A stretch of 64,000 nt of DNA from Comamonas flocculans (GTDB lineage: Bacteria > Pseudomonadota > Gammaproteobacteria > Burkholderiales > Burkholderiaceae_C), in assembly GCF_007954405.1 (NCBI RefSeq), contig NZ_CP042344.1, positions 3,224,001 through 3,288,000 of the forward strand, in the 5' to 3' direction. The notes below the pieces were generated by a model. That model saw only the letters and a program-made list of their open reading frames with translations. It searched no databases and was not told where the DNA came from. Shown piece after piece: positions 26,233-34,425 of this stretch. Every line of letters starts with the position of its first letter. Within the stretch, counting starts at the first letter, position 1. The position numbers and the translations under genes are program-made.

Positions 26233-28232
26233 GCGACCGCCGCGATGACGATTTTCGCGTGCGCCTGAATCCTCCCAAGGCCCCGAACAACCGGGGCAAG
26301 GGCCAGGGGCAGAGCTTCGTTTCCAAGGTGCTCAAGCAGGCGGGCAAGGCCAGCAGCGGCAAGTCCACGGTGCGCCGTCCGGCATCGGCGCGCGGCACCG
26401 GCCAGCGTCCCGGCTCGCGCCTGGGGCGCGGCCACACGGCGGCGCGCTTCGCAGGGGCGAAGCTGACGCCCATGTCCCGGCGCGCGACCATCAAGACGCT
26501 ACTGGTGAATCACCAGCGGGCCAGTCCGCAATCGCTCGCCAAGCACCTCCGCTATATCGAACGTGATGGCGTGGGTCGCGACGGCGAACCGGGCCAAGCC
26601 TACGGGCCGCAGACCGATACCGCCGACCTCGACGCCTTCAAGGAATGCTGCGCCGACGACCGGCACCACTTCCGCTTCATCCTCTCGCCCGAGGATGGCG
26701 CGGAACTGGAAGACCTGCGTACCTACACGCGGCACCTCATGGGCCGCATGGAGGCCGACCTTGGGACGGGCCTCGATTGGGTGGCGGTGAACCACTGGAA
26801 CACCGACAACCCGCATACCCACCTGATCGTGCGCGGGCGCGACGACACCGGCAAAGACCTCATCATCGCGGGCGACTACATCGCCGACGGCTTCCGCCAT
26901 CGCGCCGCCGAGCTGGCGATCGAATGGCTGGGGCCGCGCACCGAGCTGGAGATCCAGCAGACCTTGAGGCGCGAGGTGGAACAGGAGCGATGGACGAGCC
27001 TGGATCGCACCCTCAAACGTGAGATAGGCGAGGCTGGCAGCGATGGCCTGGTGCATGTCGAACGGCTCAACGAACCCCGCTTGCAACGCCAGCGCCTGCT
27101 GCTGATCGGCCGCCTGCAACGCTTGCAGCGGCTGGGCCTGGCCGACGAGACGCAGCCCGGCACCTGGGCCGTCCATGCCGATGCCGAGAAGACCCTGCGC
27201 GCCCTGGGCGAGCGCGGCGACATCATCCGCACCATGCAGCGGGCCATGCGCGGCGAGCCGCGCGAGTTGGCGGTGTTCGAGCCTGGCGACGACGGCCGAA
27301 CCATTCTCGGCCGCGTGGCCGCGAAGGGGTTGGCCGACGAGCTGCGCGACCGGGGCTATCTGGTCATCGACGGGGTGGACGGCAAGGCCCACTACGTCGC
27401 GCTCAACGCCCGCGACGAGCTGGCGAACTATCCGACCGGGGCCGTGGTGGAGGTGAAGGGATCAGCCGACGTGCGCGCGGCCGACAAGAATATCGCCGCG
27501 CTGGCGAGCGATGGCCTGTACCGCACCGACCACCACTTGGCGGTGGCACAGGGCCAGGCCGTCCCCGGACGCGACCCGCAGGAGGTCGTGGCCGCCCATG
27601 TCCGCCGGCTGGAAGCCCTGCGCCGGGCGGGCATCGTGGAGCGCGTGGCCGAAGGGCTATGGAACGTGCCGGGCGACCTGCCCGAGCAGGGCCGCCGCTA
27701 CGACGCGCAGCGCCTGGGCGGCGTGGCCGTGGAGCTGAAATCGCACCTGCCCATCGAGCGGCAGGCGCGCATGATCGGTGCCACCTGGCTCGACCAGCAG
27801 TTGATCGGTGGCGGCTCGGGCCTGGGCGACCTGGGCTTTGGCGCGGAAGCCAAGCAGGCGATGCAGCAGCGCGCCGACTTCCTAGTCGAACAGGGGTTGG
27901 CCGAGCGGCGCGGGCAGCGCGTGATCCTGGCGCGCAACCTGCTAGGCACGCTGCGCAACTGGGAGCTGGCACAGGCCGCGAAAGACATTGCCGGCGAAAC
28001 CGGTCTGGAATACCGGCCCGTGACCGACGGCCAGCGTGTGGTTGGCATCTACCGCCGTTCCGTCATGCTCGCCAGCGGGCGCTACGCGATGCTTGATGAC
28101 GGCATGGGCTTCTCGCTGGTGCCGTGGAAGCCGGTGATCGAGCAGCGGCTGGGGCAGCAGCTTGCCGCGACGGTACGCGGCGGTGGAGTGTCCTGGGAGA
28201 TTGGGCGACAGCGCAATTTTACGATTGGCTAG
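26229..28232 (+). CDS. Relaxase (DUF3363 family, VirD2/TraI-like)
   Basis: This 667-residue protein nicks oriT and pilots the strand into the recipient. The N-terminus is basic (residues 20-90). The relaxase core follows, with the three-histidine metal site HWNTDNPHTH (His189, His196 and His198) after FRFILSPEDG. The long C-terminal DUF3363 domain (about 260-660) is characteristic of the Rlx protein of Tn4371-type ICEs. The catalytic Tyr is probably in the N-terminal third (LRYIERDG), though several Tyr are possible. ATG 26229 sits in an ATGA. Confidence 0.9.
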   Translation: MSDRRDDDFRVRLNPPKAPNNRGKGQGQSFVSKVLKQAGKASSGKSTVRRPASARGTGQRPGSRLGRGHTAARFAGAKLTPMSRRATIKTLLVNHQRASPQSLAKHLRYIERDGVGRDGEPGQAYGPQTDTADLDAFKECCADDRHHFRFILSPEDGAELEDLRTYTRHLMGRMEADLGTGLDWVAVNHWNTDNPHTHLIVRGRDDTGKDLIIAGDYIADGFRHRAAELAIEWLGPRTELEIQQTLRREVEQERWTSLDRTLKREIGEAGSDGLVHVERLNEPRLQRQRLLLIGRLQRLQRLGLADETQPGTWAVHADAEKTLRALGERGDIIRTMQRAMRGEPRELAVFEPGDDGRTILGRVAAKGLADELRDRGYLVIDGVDGKAHYVALNARDELANYPTGAVVEVKGSADVRAADKNIAALASDGLYRTDHHLAVAQGQAVPGRDPQEVVAAHVRRLEALRRAGIVERVAEGLWNVPGDLPEQGRRYDAQRLGGVAVELKSHLPIERQARMIGATWLDQQLIGGGSGLGDLGFGAEAKQAMQQRADFLVEQGLAERRGQRVILARNLLGTLRNWELAQAAKDIAGETGLEYRPVTDGQRVVGIYRRSVMLASGRYAMLDDGMGFSLVPWKPVIEQRLGQQLAATVRGGGVSWEIGRQRNFTIG

Positions 28233-28504
28233 CCAACTCATGAAATGGCTTTCCTTGTTAGTTCCCAGTTGGAGCAGCTGCAAGTTCTCCAAGCATCGAG
28301 CAAAGCCTAGCGGGCCACGGTGCCGCGTACACAGCGTGTCGCCATGTCTGTAGATAGGCCTCCACCTCTTTCGTCATGTTGCGCGTGACATGTCAAGCAA
28401 GCACTCGGAAACAGGAGTCTGCCGTTCATCGAACAGACTTCCCGTGCTCTGCCGTGCCTTCGATAGTTCGCATTGATGATCCTAATATTTTTATTTCATT
28501 GTTT
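28233..28504. other. Junction between relaxase gene and sulfide cargo
   Basis: No gene is seen. The sequence turns AT-richer toward 28480, where the peroxiredoxin promoter and its operator-like site begin, indicating the cargo edge. Confidence 0.45.
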
Positions 28505-28530
28505 ACTAATTTAGATTCAACTAATATACA
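28505..28530 (+). promoter_or_regulatory. BigR-like operator before peroxiredoxin gene
   Basis: A 26-bp AT-rich site made of ACTAATTTAGATT and ACTAATATACA separated by two bases is repeated with only those two central bases possibly changed at 29995-30020. It includes TTAG/CTAA as an inverted repeat. It is a probable binding site for the ArsR protein encoded at 29661-29996. Confidence 0.8.
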
Positions 28531-28571
28531 CATCGCCACTCGGCAAACAATCTTGAACTAGTGAGGACTCC

Positions 28572-29213
28572 ATGCAAGACACTACCTCGGCTTTTCCCCG
28601 CCTCAACGAACCTGCCCCGGACTTCGACGCCAAGACTACGCACGGTGATCGCAAGCTGACCGACTACAAAGGCAAGTGGTTGATCTTGTTTTCGCATCCG
28701 GCCGACTTCACGCCGGTGTGCACGACTGAGTTCATCGGCTTCCAGAAGGCTGCCGACACGTTCCGCAGCATGAACTGCGAGTTGATCGGCCTGTCCATCG
28801 ACAGCCTGTATTCCCACCTGGCCTGGACGCAGAATATCAAGGAGAAATTCGGTGTTGAGATCAGCTTCCCCATCATTGAGGACATCAAGATGGAAGTGGC
28901 AAGCGCCTACGGCATGGTGCACCCCGGTGCAGCTGACACCCAGGCTGTGCGAGCAACCTTTTTCATTGATCCGGAAGGCATCTTGCGCGCGATGGTCTAT
29001 TACCCCATGAGTAACGGCCGCTCTATCGACGAGTTCGTGCGACTGCTTAAGGCCATGCAGACCAGCGATGCCAACATGGTCGCTACCCCCGAAGGCTGGA
29101 CGCCGGGATGCGACGTGATCGTGCCCCCGCCCAAGAGCCCAGATGCCATCAAGCAGCGCATGGGTGAAGGCTACAAGACGACGGACTGGTACTTCTCGAC
29201 CAAGAGTCTGTAA
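28572..29213 (+). CDS. Peroxiredoxin, 1-Cys/Prx6 type
   Basis: This 213-residue thiol peroxidase has peroxidatic Cys50 in HPADFTPVCTTE, with Thr47 and the downstream Arg (AVRATFFIDPEG) of the active site. The long C-terminal domain (GWTPGCDVIVPPP, then YKTTDWYFSTK) marks the Prx6/1-Cys class. Cys180 could act as a resolving residue. It reduces peroxides and possibly persulfides. An operator-like site 40 bp upstream is shared with the persulfide dioxygenase gene, so it belongs to the same regulon. Confidence 0.93.
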   Translation: MQDTTSAFPRLNEPAPDFDAKTTHGDRKLTDYKGKWLILFSHPADFTPVCTTEFIGFQKAADTFRSMNCELIGLSIDSLYSHLAWTQNIKEKFGVEISFPIIEDIKMEVASAYGMVHPGAADTQAVRATFFIDPEGILRAMVYYPMSNGRSIDEFVRLLKAMQTSDANMVATPEGWTPGCDVIVPPPKSPDAIKQRMGEGYKTTDWYFSTKSL

Positions 29214-29233
29214 GGGCTGCGTCGCGGGCCCAG

Positions 29234-29270
29234 CTCAGCAGCCCGAGACCATGGTCTCCGGGTTGCTGAG
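29234..29270 (+). terminator. Strong hairpin after peroxiredoxin gene
   Basis: CTCAGCAGCCCGAGACC pairs with GGTCTCCGGGTTGCTGAG (one bulge, one G-T pair) around a tight loop. It lacks a T run. It lies 20 bp after the stop. Confidence 0.6.
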
Positions 29271-29339
29271 GAGCCAGAAAGGATAGGGAGGTCACATCCG
29301 ATCTCGGCTCGCCGCGTTGCTCTGAACCGTCCCGGTGCG

Positions 29340-29584
29340 GTTCAGACCGCCTCGATGAGCCGCAAGGGCAACTGCTGGGACAACGCGTCCAGCGAGTGCT
29401 TCTTCAACAGTCTGAAGAACGAGCGGGTACTGGCACGACCTACGCGACGCGAGCCGACGCCCAGGCCGATTTCTTCGAGTAAATCGAGGTGTTCTACAAC
29501 CGCAGGCGCCGCCACTCCACGCTGAGCTACAGCTCGCCGCTTCGGTTCCTCGAGAACTGGATCAGCAAGCATGGTGCGGCATGA
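29340..29584 (+). pseudogene. Relic of an IS3-family transposase (OrfB C-terminus)
   Basis: The DDE-domain end is recognisable: MSRKGNCWDNASSECFFNSL then KNERV in one frame, followed after a frameshift by TTYATRADAQADFFE, a TAA at about 29479-29481, and FYNRRRRHSTLSYSSPLRF, the canonical C-terminus. The frameshift and nonsense codon mean no active protein. The rest of the IS is gone. The remaining gap up to 29660 shows nothing else. Confidence 0.85.
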
Positions 29585-29660
29585 GAGCGGCCCGCTGGAA
29601 GACGAAATTCGATGGGCACCTCAGCTTGGCTTGCAACACTGAATCTGCCTAGACCAGCGG

Positions 29661-29996
29661 TCAGGGGCAAAACATATTCTTGAGTGTCGACATCAGTCTC
29701 TTCACGGCGGGGTTGTCTATGCGGTAGTACAAGGTCTGGGCTTCGCGGCGGAATGCGACGAGCCCTTCCTCGCGCATCTTGGCCAGATGCTGGGACAGCG
29801 CCGATTGGCTCAGCGGAACGTGCTCTAGCATCGCACCGACAGTCAGCTCGCCATGATCGATCAGCAAACACAACACCAGCATCCGCTGCTCGTTGCCAAT
29901 GGCGCGCAACATCGCCGCAGCCTTCACCGCGCCTTCCTGGATGAATCGTTGGTTGCTCTTGCTCAGCGTCACGGTTATCTTTAATTCAGATTGCAC
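29661..29996 (-). CDS. ArsR/SmtB-family repressor (BigR/SqrR-like)
   Basis: This 111-residue winged-helix regulator has MLRAIGNEQRMLVLCLLIDH, GELTVGAMLEHVPLSQSALS, QHLAKMREEGLVAFRREAQT and LYYRID. In BigR/SqrR proteins two Cys sense persulfide. Here one Cys lies in VLCLLID and one near the C-terminus (MFCP), a plausible pair. It is divergent from the persulfide dioxygenase gene. The assigned GTG start touches the operator-like site at 29995-30020, so autoregulation is likely. A later start is possible. Confidence 0.88.
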   Translation of the reverse strand: MQSELKITVTLSKSNQRFIQEGAVKAAAMLRAIGNEQRMLVLCLLIDHGELTVGAMLEHVPLSQSALSQHLAKMREEGLVAFRREAQTLYYRIDNPAVKRLMSTLKNMFCP

Positions 29997-30020
29997 TAAT
30001 TTAGATTATACTAATATACA
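29995..30020 (+). promoter_or_regulatory. BigR-like operator before persulfide dioxygenase gene
   Basis: This is the second copy of the 26-bp site (see 28505-28530). TATACT at 30007-30012 inside the site looks like a -10 element, so repressor binding would block the promoter. It lies between the divergent regulator and dioxygenase genes. Confidence 0.8.
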
Positions 30021-30055
30021 ATGAACCTGAAACATGCATTGCGCTAGGAGTCGGT

Positions 30056-30922
30056 ATGCAATCTCAGGCCCACATTGAAGCATTCTTCGATGAGCCGACC
30101 AACACCGTGACCTATTTGGTCTCGGACTCGCGCACGCGACAAGCAGCAGTGATCGACCCGGTTCTGGACTACGACTATCGCAGTGGCGAGGCATCCATCG
30201 CATCCGCAGACCGCGTGCTGAAGAGGGCGCGAGATTATGGCCTGAACATCGTGTGGGTGCTGGAGACGCACGCCCATGCTGACCATCTGAGTGCTGCCTC
30301 GTACATTCGACAACGCACAAAGGCACGGGTCGCGATTGGCGAGCACATTCGCGACGTTCAGACTTTTTTCCGGCCGGTCTTCAACGTCGACGATGTGTCG
30401 GGTAACGGCAGTGAGTTCGATCACCTTCTGAAGGATGGAGAGAGATTCGAAATCGGCCACCTGACGGTGGAGGTTCTGCATACGCCGGGTCATACGCCTG
30501 CGTGTGTCTCCTACCGCATCAGCGATACGGTCTTCGTGGGCGATACGTTGTTTATGCCTGACTACGGAACGGCTCGCACCGATTTCCCCGGGGGCAGTGC
30601 AAGGATCTTGTACCGCTCCATACAGCGGCTGCTTGCGCTGCCTCCGGAGACACGAATCTTCCTGTGCCATGACTACAAGGCTCCCGGTCGCGACAACTAC
30701 GCGTGGGAGACGACGGTTGCCGAGCAACGTGCGCACAACGTCCATGTAAGAGAAGGCATGGACGAGGATGCTTTTGTCACGATGCGCCAACAGCGCGACG
30801 CCACCTTGGCCGTGCCCACACTGCTGTTGCCTTCGATACAGGTGAACATCCGGGCCGGACGGTGGCCCCGCGCGGAATCCAACGGTGTTCACTATCTCAA
30901 GATTCCTCTGCGGATGGCCTGA
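30056..30922 (+). CDS. blh: Persulfide dioxygenase-type MBL-fold hydrolase (ETHE1/Blh-like)
   Basis: This 288-residue metallo-beta-lactamase-fold protein has metal motif ETHAHADHLSAAS with His72, His74, Asp76 and His77, further ligands in HTPGHTP, and GDTLFMPDYGTARTDFPGG, a sequence characteristic of the ETHE1/Blh group. These enzymes oxidise glutathione persulfide to sulfite in sulfide detoxification. Together with the BigR-like repressor this recreates the known bigR-blh pairing. The cyd genes follow on the same strand 46 bp later. Confidence 0.9.
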   Translation: MQSQAHIEAFFDEPTNTVTYLVSDSRTRQAAVIDPVLDYDYRSGEASIASADRVLKRARDYGLNIVWVLETHAHADHLSAASYIRQRTKARVAIGEHIRDVQTFFRPVFNVDDVSGNGSEFDHLLKDGERFEIGHLTVEVLHTPGHTPACVSYRISDTVFVGDTLFMPDYGTARTDFPGGSARILYRSIQRLLALPPETRIFLCHDYKAPGRDNYAWETTVAEQRAHNVHVREGMDEDAFVTMRQQRDATLAVPTLLLPSIQVNIRAGRWPRAESNGVHYLKIPLRMA

Positions 30923-30968
30923 AAATGACCGCAGCAGACAGCGCGGCGCAAGGCCGGAGGCGTTAAAC

Positions 30969-32684
30969 ATGTCGGGCGAACTGCTTTCAGACAGGCCTCG
31001 GCCGATGGCGGATTCGCGGATTGATGCGGCCAGCCTGGCCCATGCGATCAGCCCAATACTGTGGGTACCTCAGGCGGGCTTGATTGCATTTGGGGTGTCA
31101 CGGTTGCAAAGCAGTGCAGGCTTGGCGGGTGTCTTGTGGCCGGCATTCGGCATCGTGCTTGCGGGTACGCTGCGCGCCTGGCTCGAAGCGTGGAGCGCCG
31201 GCCGCATGTTCGATGCCGCGCGCGAGCGCCTGGGCCAATGGCGTGTGGATGCAGTTGCTGCTTTGGCTGCGCGTTCTCCGCTCGATCGCGCCCGAGCGCA
31301 TGCCGGCGCGGCCGCGAGCGCGCTGGCAGAACAGGCCGACGCGATCCTTCCCTGGCAGACGCGCTACCAGGGCGCCATGTGGCGCGTGCGCCTCATGCCC
31401 TTGCTGATACTGTTGCCGGTGGGCTGGTACTCATGGGCTGCGGCAGCGGTGCTTGTGCTGGCGGCGCCGCTCATTCCCCTGTTCATGGCAATCGTGGGCT
31501 GGCGGGCTCGTGCCGCCAGTCAGGCGCAATGGCTGCAGATGGGCAACATGAACGCATTTCTGCTCGATCGCCTGCGCGGCCTGCCGACGCTGCGCGCACT
31601 GGGCAGTACGGAGGCCACCGCGCGCCGCTTGCGGGCGAGCACCGAAGATCTGCGCCAGCGCACCATGCGTGTGCTGCGCATCGCGTTCCTGTCTTCGGCG
31701 GTTCTGGAGCTGTTCGCGGCGCTGGGTGTGGCGATGGTGGCGGTTTACGTCGGGTTTCACCTGCTGGGGTACCTGGATTTCGGTGCCTGGGGGCGGCGTC
31801 TCAGCCTGGCTCAAGGCTTGTTCATTTTGTTGTTGGCGCCAGCCTTTTTCGAGCCCTTGCGGGAGCTGGCTTCCGTCTGGCATGACCGGGCTGCCGGTAT
31901 CGCGGCGATGGACGCGCTGGATAGGCTCCACGCGGGCGGATTGCCCTTGTTGGACGACGAGCAAAACGCGCCGTCCACGCCGCATGCATCGGCAGCTCGG
32001 CTGCCGCCGGGCGTGAAGATCGAGAACCTCACATTCGCGTTTTCCGATGAAGCCCCGGTTTTCCAGAACTTCGCCCTGGACGTGAAGCCGGGAGAGCATG
32101 TCGCGTTGATGGGAGGCAGCGGAACGGGAAAAACAGTCCTGATGTCGCTCATTGCCGGGCTGCTGCCCGTGTCGCAAGGCAGCATCGAGATCGGAGGTGC
32201 TCCCTTGACCGCGGCATCGGCGCGGCGGTTGCGTGGGCGCATGGCCTGGATGGCGCAACGCTCTCACGTGTTTTCCGGGTCGGTTCGGCACAACGTGTCC
32301 CTCGGACGAGCGGGCGTGGAGAACGCGCAGGTGCACCAGGCGATTCGGTGGGCACGGCTGGACAAGGTGGCGCAAGCGCACCCCGGTGTCTCGCTGGGTG
32401 AAGGTGGAACGGGTCTGTCGGGCGGCGAGGCTGCGCGTTTGGCGTTGGCGCGCCTGATGGCCGCGCCCCATGCCGATCTGCTGCTTGCGGACGAACCGAC
32501 GGCCCACCTGGACACGGAAACGGCCGAGCAGGTCACCGAGTCCCTCGTGGCCCTGGCCCAGGGACGCACCCTGATCGTGGCGACCCATGATCCCGAGCTT
32601 GCGGCACGCATGGATCGCGTCATCGAGCTGTCGGCGACTGCCGATGCCCCGAAGCCCATTCAGGGAGGTTGGCATGGCGCGTAA
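30969..32684 (+). CDS. cydD: CydD, thiol-reductant ABC exporter subunit
   Basis: This 571-residue half-transporter has six N-terminal membrane helices (about residues 20-300) and a C-terminal ATPase. Walker A is GGSGTGKT at 382-389, with LSGGEAARLALARL and Walker B LLLADEPTAHLD. CydDC exports glutathione and cysteine to the periplasm and is needed to assemble cytochrome bd. ATG 30969 follows the dioxygenase gene by 46 bp. It overlaps cydC by 11 bp. Confidence 0.93.
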   Translation: MSGELLSDRPRPMADSRIDAASLAHAISPILWVPQAGLIAFGVSRLQSSAGLAGVLWPAFGIVLAGTLRAWLEAWSAGRMFDAARERLGQWRVDAVAALAARSPLDRARAHAGAAASALAEQADAILPWQTRYQGAMWRVRLMPLLILLPVGWYSWAAAAVLVLAAPLIPLFMAIVGWRARAASQAQWLQMGNMNAFLLDRLRGLPTLRALGSTEATARRLRASTEDLRQRTMRVLRIAFLSSAVLELFAALGVAMVAVYVGFHLLGYLDFGAWGRRLSLAQGLFILLLAPAFFEPLRELASVWHDRAAGIAAMDALDRLHAGGLPLLDDEQNAPSTPHASAARLPPGVKIENLTFAFSDEAPVFQNFALDVKPGEHVALMGGSGTGKTVLMSLIAGLLPVSQGSIEIGGAPLTAASARRLRGRMAWMAQRSHVFSGSVRHNVSLGRAGVENAQVHQAIRWARLDKVAQAHPGVSLGEGGTGLSGGEAARLALARLMAAPHADLLLADEPTAHLDTETAEQVTESLVALAQGRTLIVATHDPELAARMDRVIELSATADAPKPIQGGWHGA

Positions 32685-34380
32685 AGCCGCTGCGGCCATA
32701 TCGACCTTGCTACCCGCAGTGCGGGCCACACTCGGCGGGTCTTCACGCCGCATGATGCTGGGCGCTGCGCTGGCGACGTTGACCGTTCTAGCAGGCATGG
32801 GTCTGCTCGGCCTGTCGGGCTGGTTCATCGCTGCAACGGCGATCGCGGGACTGCAGTTCGCCAGCGCTCTGGCGTTTGACGTCTTTGCGCCGTCGGCCGG
32901 CATTCGCCTGCTGGCCCTCGGGCGGACCGTTGCACGCTATGGCGAGCGGATTGTCACGCATGATGCGACGCTGGCCGCCTTGGCACAACTGCGCGAGCGC
33001 ATCTTCCGAAGCTGGGCGGGCGGAGGGAACATTCAGGATCTGCTGCGCCGCCCAGCCCGCGCTCTGTTTCGTCTGACCGTCGACCTCGATGCGCTGGAAT
33101 CCTTCTACCTGCGCCTTCTGGTGCCAGCCGGCGCCGCGCTGGGCGCGGCGATTTTCGGTACCGTTGTGCTCGGCACCGAGGCTCCCTGGTTCGGCATCTC
33201 GCTGGGCGTCTGGCTTCTGCTCGTAGGCGTTGCCGTGGCGGTCGAAGTGATTCGCCGCTCGCGGCAGCTCGCAGCGCGGCACGCTCTGTTCACCGAGCGT
33301 TTGCGTGCCCAGACTGTCGATCTGGTGTCCGGCCAGACCGAACTGGTCATGGCCGGACGCCTGGCTGGCCAGTGCGATGCACTCCAGCGCACGGATCGCC
33401 GCCTGGCGCGTATCGACCGGCTTCTACACGGCCTGGACATGTCTGCCGGTGCTGCCTACGGTATCGCTGGCAGCCTCACTTTGGCCCTTGTGCTGCTGGG
33501 CGTCGGCGTGTTGACTGACCAGGGCCGTCTCGGCACCCCCGGTGCGGCGCTCGCGCTGTTGATCGCCCTGACGGCGATGGAGCCGTTCGCGGCGCTGCGG
33601 CGAGGCGCTTTGGAGGCTGGACGTACTTGGCTGGCAGCGCGGCGCCTGTCGCCATATTGCGGCGATGGTGATGTGGCGCCTCCGCCCAGGGCGTCCCTCG
33701 AAGCCGGCTATGCGATCAGCCTGCAGCAGGTATCGGTGCGCTATCCGGACAGCCCCGTAGATGCCTTGCGGTCTTTGTCGCTGGTGCTGATGTCTGGAGA
33801 ACGAATCGCCATCGTTGGCTCCAGCGGCGCGGGTAAATCAACGCTCATGGCCGTGATTGCAGGCGAGCTGATACCGCACGAGGGAGTCATTCGTTCGCAA
33901 CCTCACGCATGGCTGAGTCAACGCGCAGATCTTTTCCAGGACAGCCTGCGCGACAACCTGCTGCTGGCTAATCCCGAGGCTACAGACGCATCTCTTTGGC
34001 AGGCGCTCGAAGCCGCAGGCCTTGCATCCGAGATTCGAGCTCTGCAAGCTGGACTCGATACGCGGCTCGGCGAAGGAGGACTTGGGCTGTCGGGTGGGCA
34101 GTCGCGCCGTCTGGCGTTGGCGCGTCTGCTGCTTCAACCGCACCCGCTGTGGCTGCTGGACGAGCCAACCGAAGGGCTGGATGCGGCGACTGCTATGGAC
34201 GTCCTCGCGCGGCTCGACTCGCTGGGTGCGGGTCGAGCCTGGCTGATGGCCACCCACCTCCAGCGCGAAGCGGCACTGGCCGATCGGCTGCTGGTCCTGC
34301 GTAGCGGTCGCATCGAAGCGGAGTTTTCTCGCGGTAGCACCGGGTTTGAAGCCTCATTGGCCGCATTGAGGCGCGACTGA
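32674..34380 (+). CDS. cydC: CydC, thiol-reductant ABC exporter subunit
   Basis: This 568-residue partner of CydD has membrane helices in the first 300 residues (LTVLAGMGLLGLSGWFIAAT near the N-terminus is family-typical) and a C-terminal ATPase with GSSGAGKSTL, LSGGQSRRLALARLL and WLLDEPTEGLD. CydC and CydD form the heterodimer that supports bd oxidase haem assembly. The start overlaps cydD. cydA begins 45 bp after the stop, giving the cydDCAB order. Confidence 0.93.
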   Translation: MARKAAAAISTLLPAVRATLGGSSRRMMLGAALATLTVLAGMGLLGLSGWFIAATAIAGLQFASALAFDVFAPSAGIRLLALGRTVARYGERIVTHDATLAALAQLRERIFRSWAGGGNIQDLLRRPARALFRLTVDLDALESFYLRLLVPAGAALGAAIFGTVVLGTEAPWFGISLGVWLLLVGVAVAVEVIRRSRQLAARHALFTERLRAQTVDLVSGQTELVMAGRLAGQCDALQRTDRRLARIDRLLHGLDMSAGAAYGIAGSLTLALVLLGVGVLTDQGRLGTPGAALALLIALTAMEPFAALRRGALEAGRTWLAARRLSPYCGDGDVAPPPRASLEAGYAISLQQVSVRYPDSPVDALRSLSLVLMSGERIAIVGSSGAGKSTLMAVIAGELIPHEGVIRSQPHAWLSQRADLFQDSLRDNLLLANPEATDASLWQALEAAGLASEIRALQAGLDTRLGEGGLGLSGGQSRRLALARLLLQPHPLWLLDEPTEGLDAATAMDVLARLDSLGAGRAWLMATHLQREAALADRLLVLRSGRIEAEFSRGSTGFEASLAALRRD

Positions 34381-34425
34381 TTTATTCACGCACACATGAT
34401 TTGACATCAATAAAGGAAACCCACC

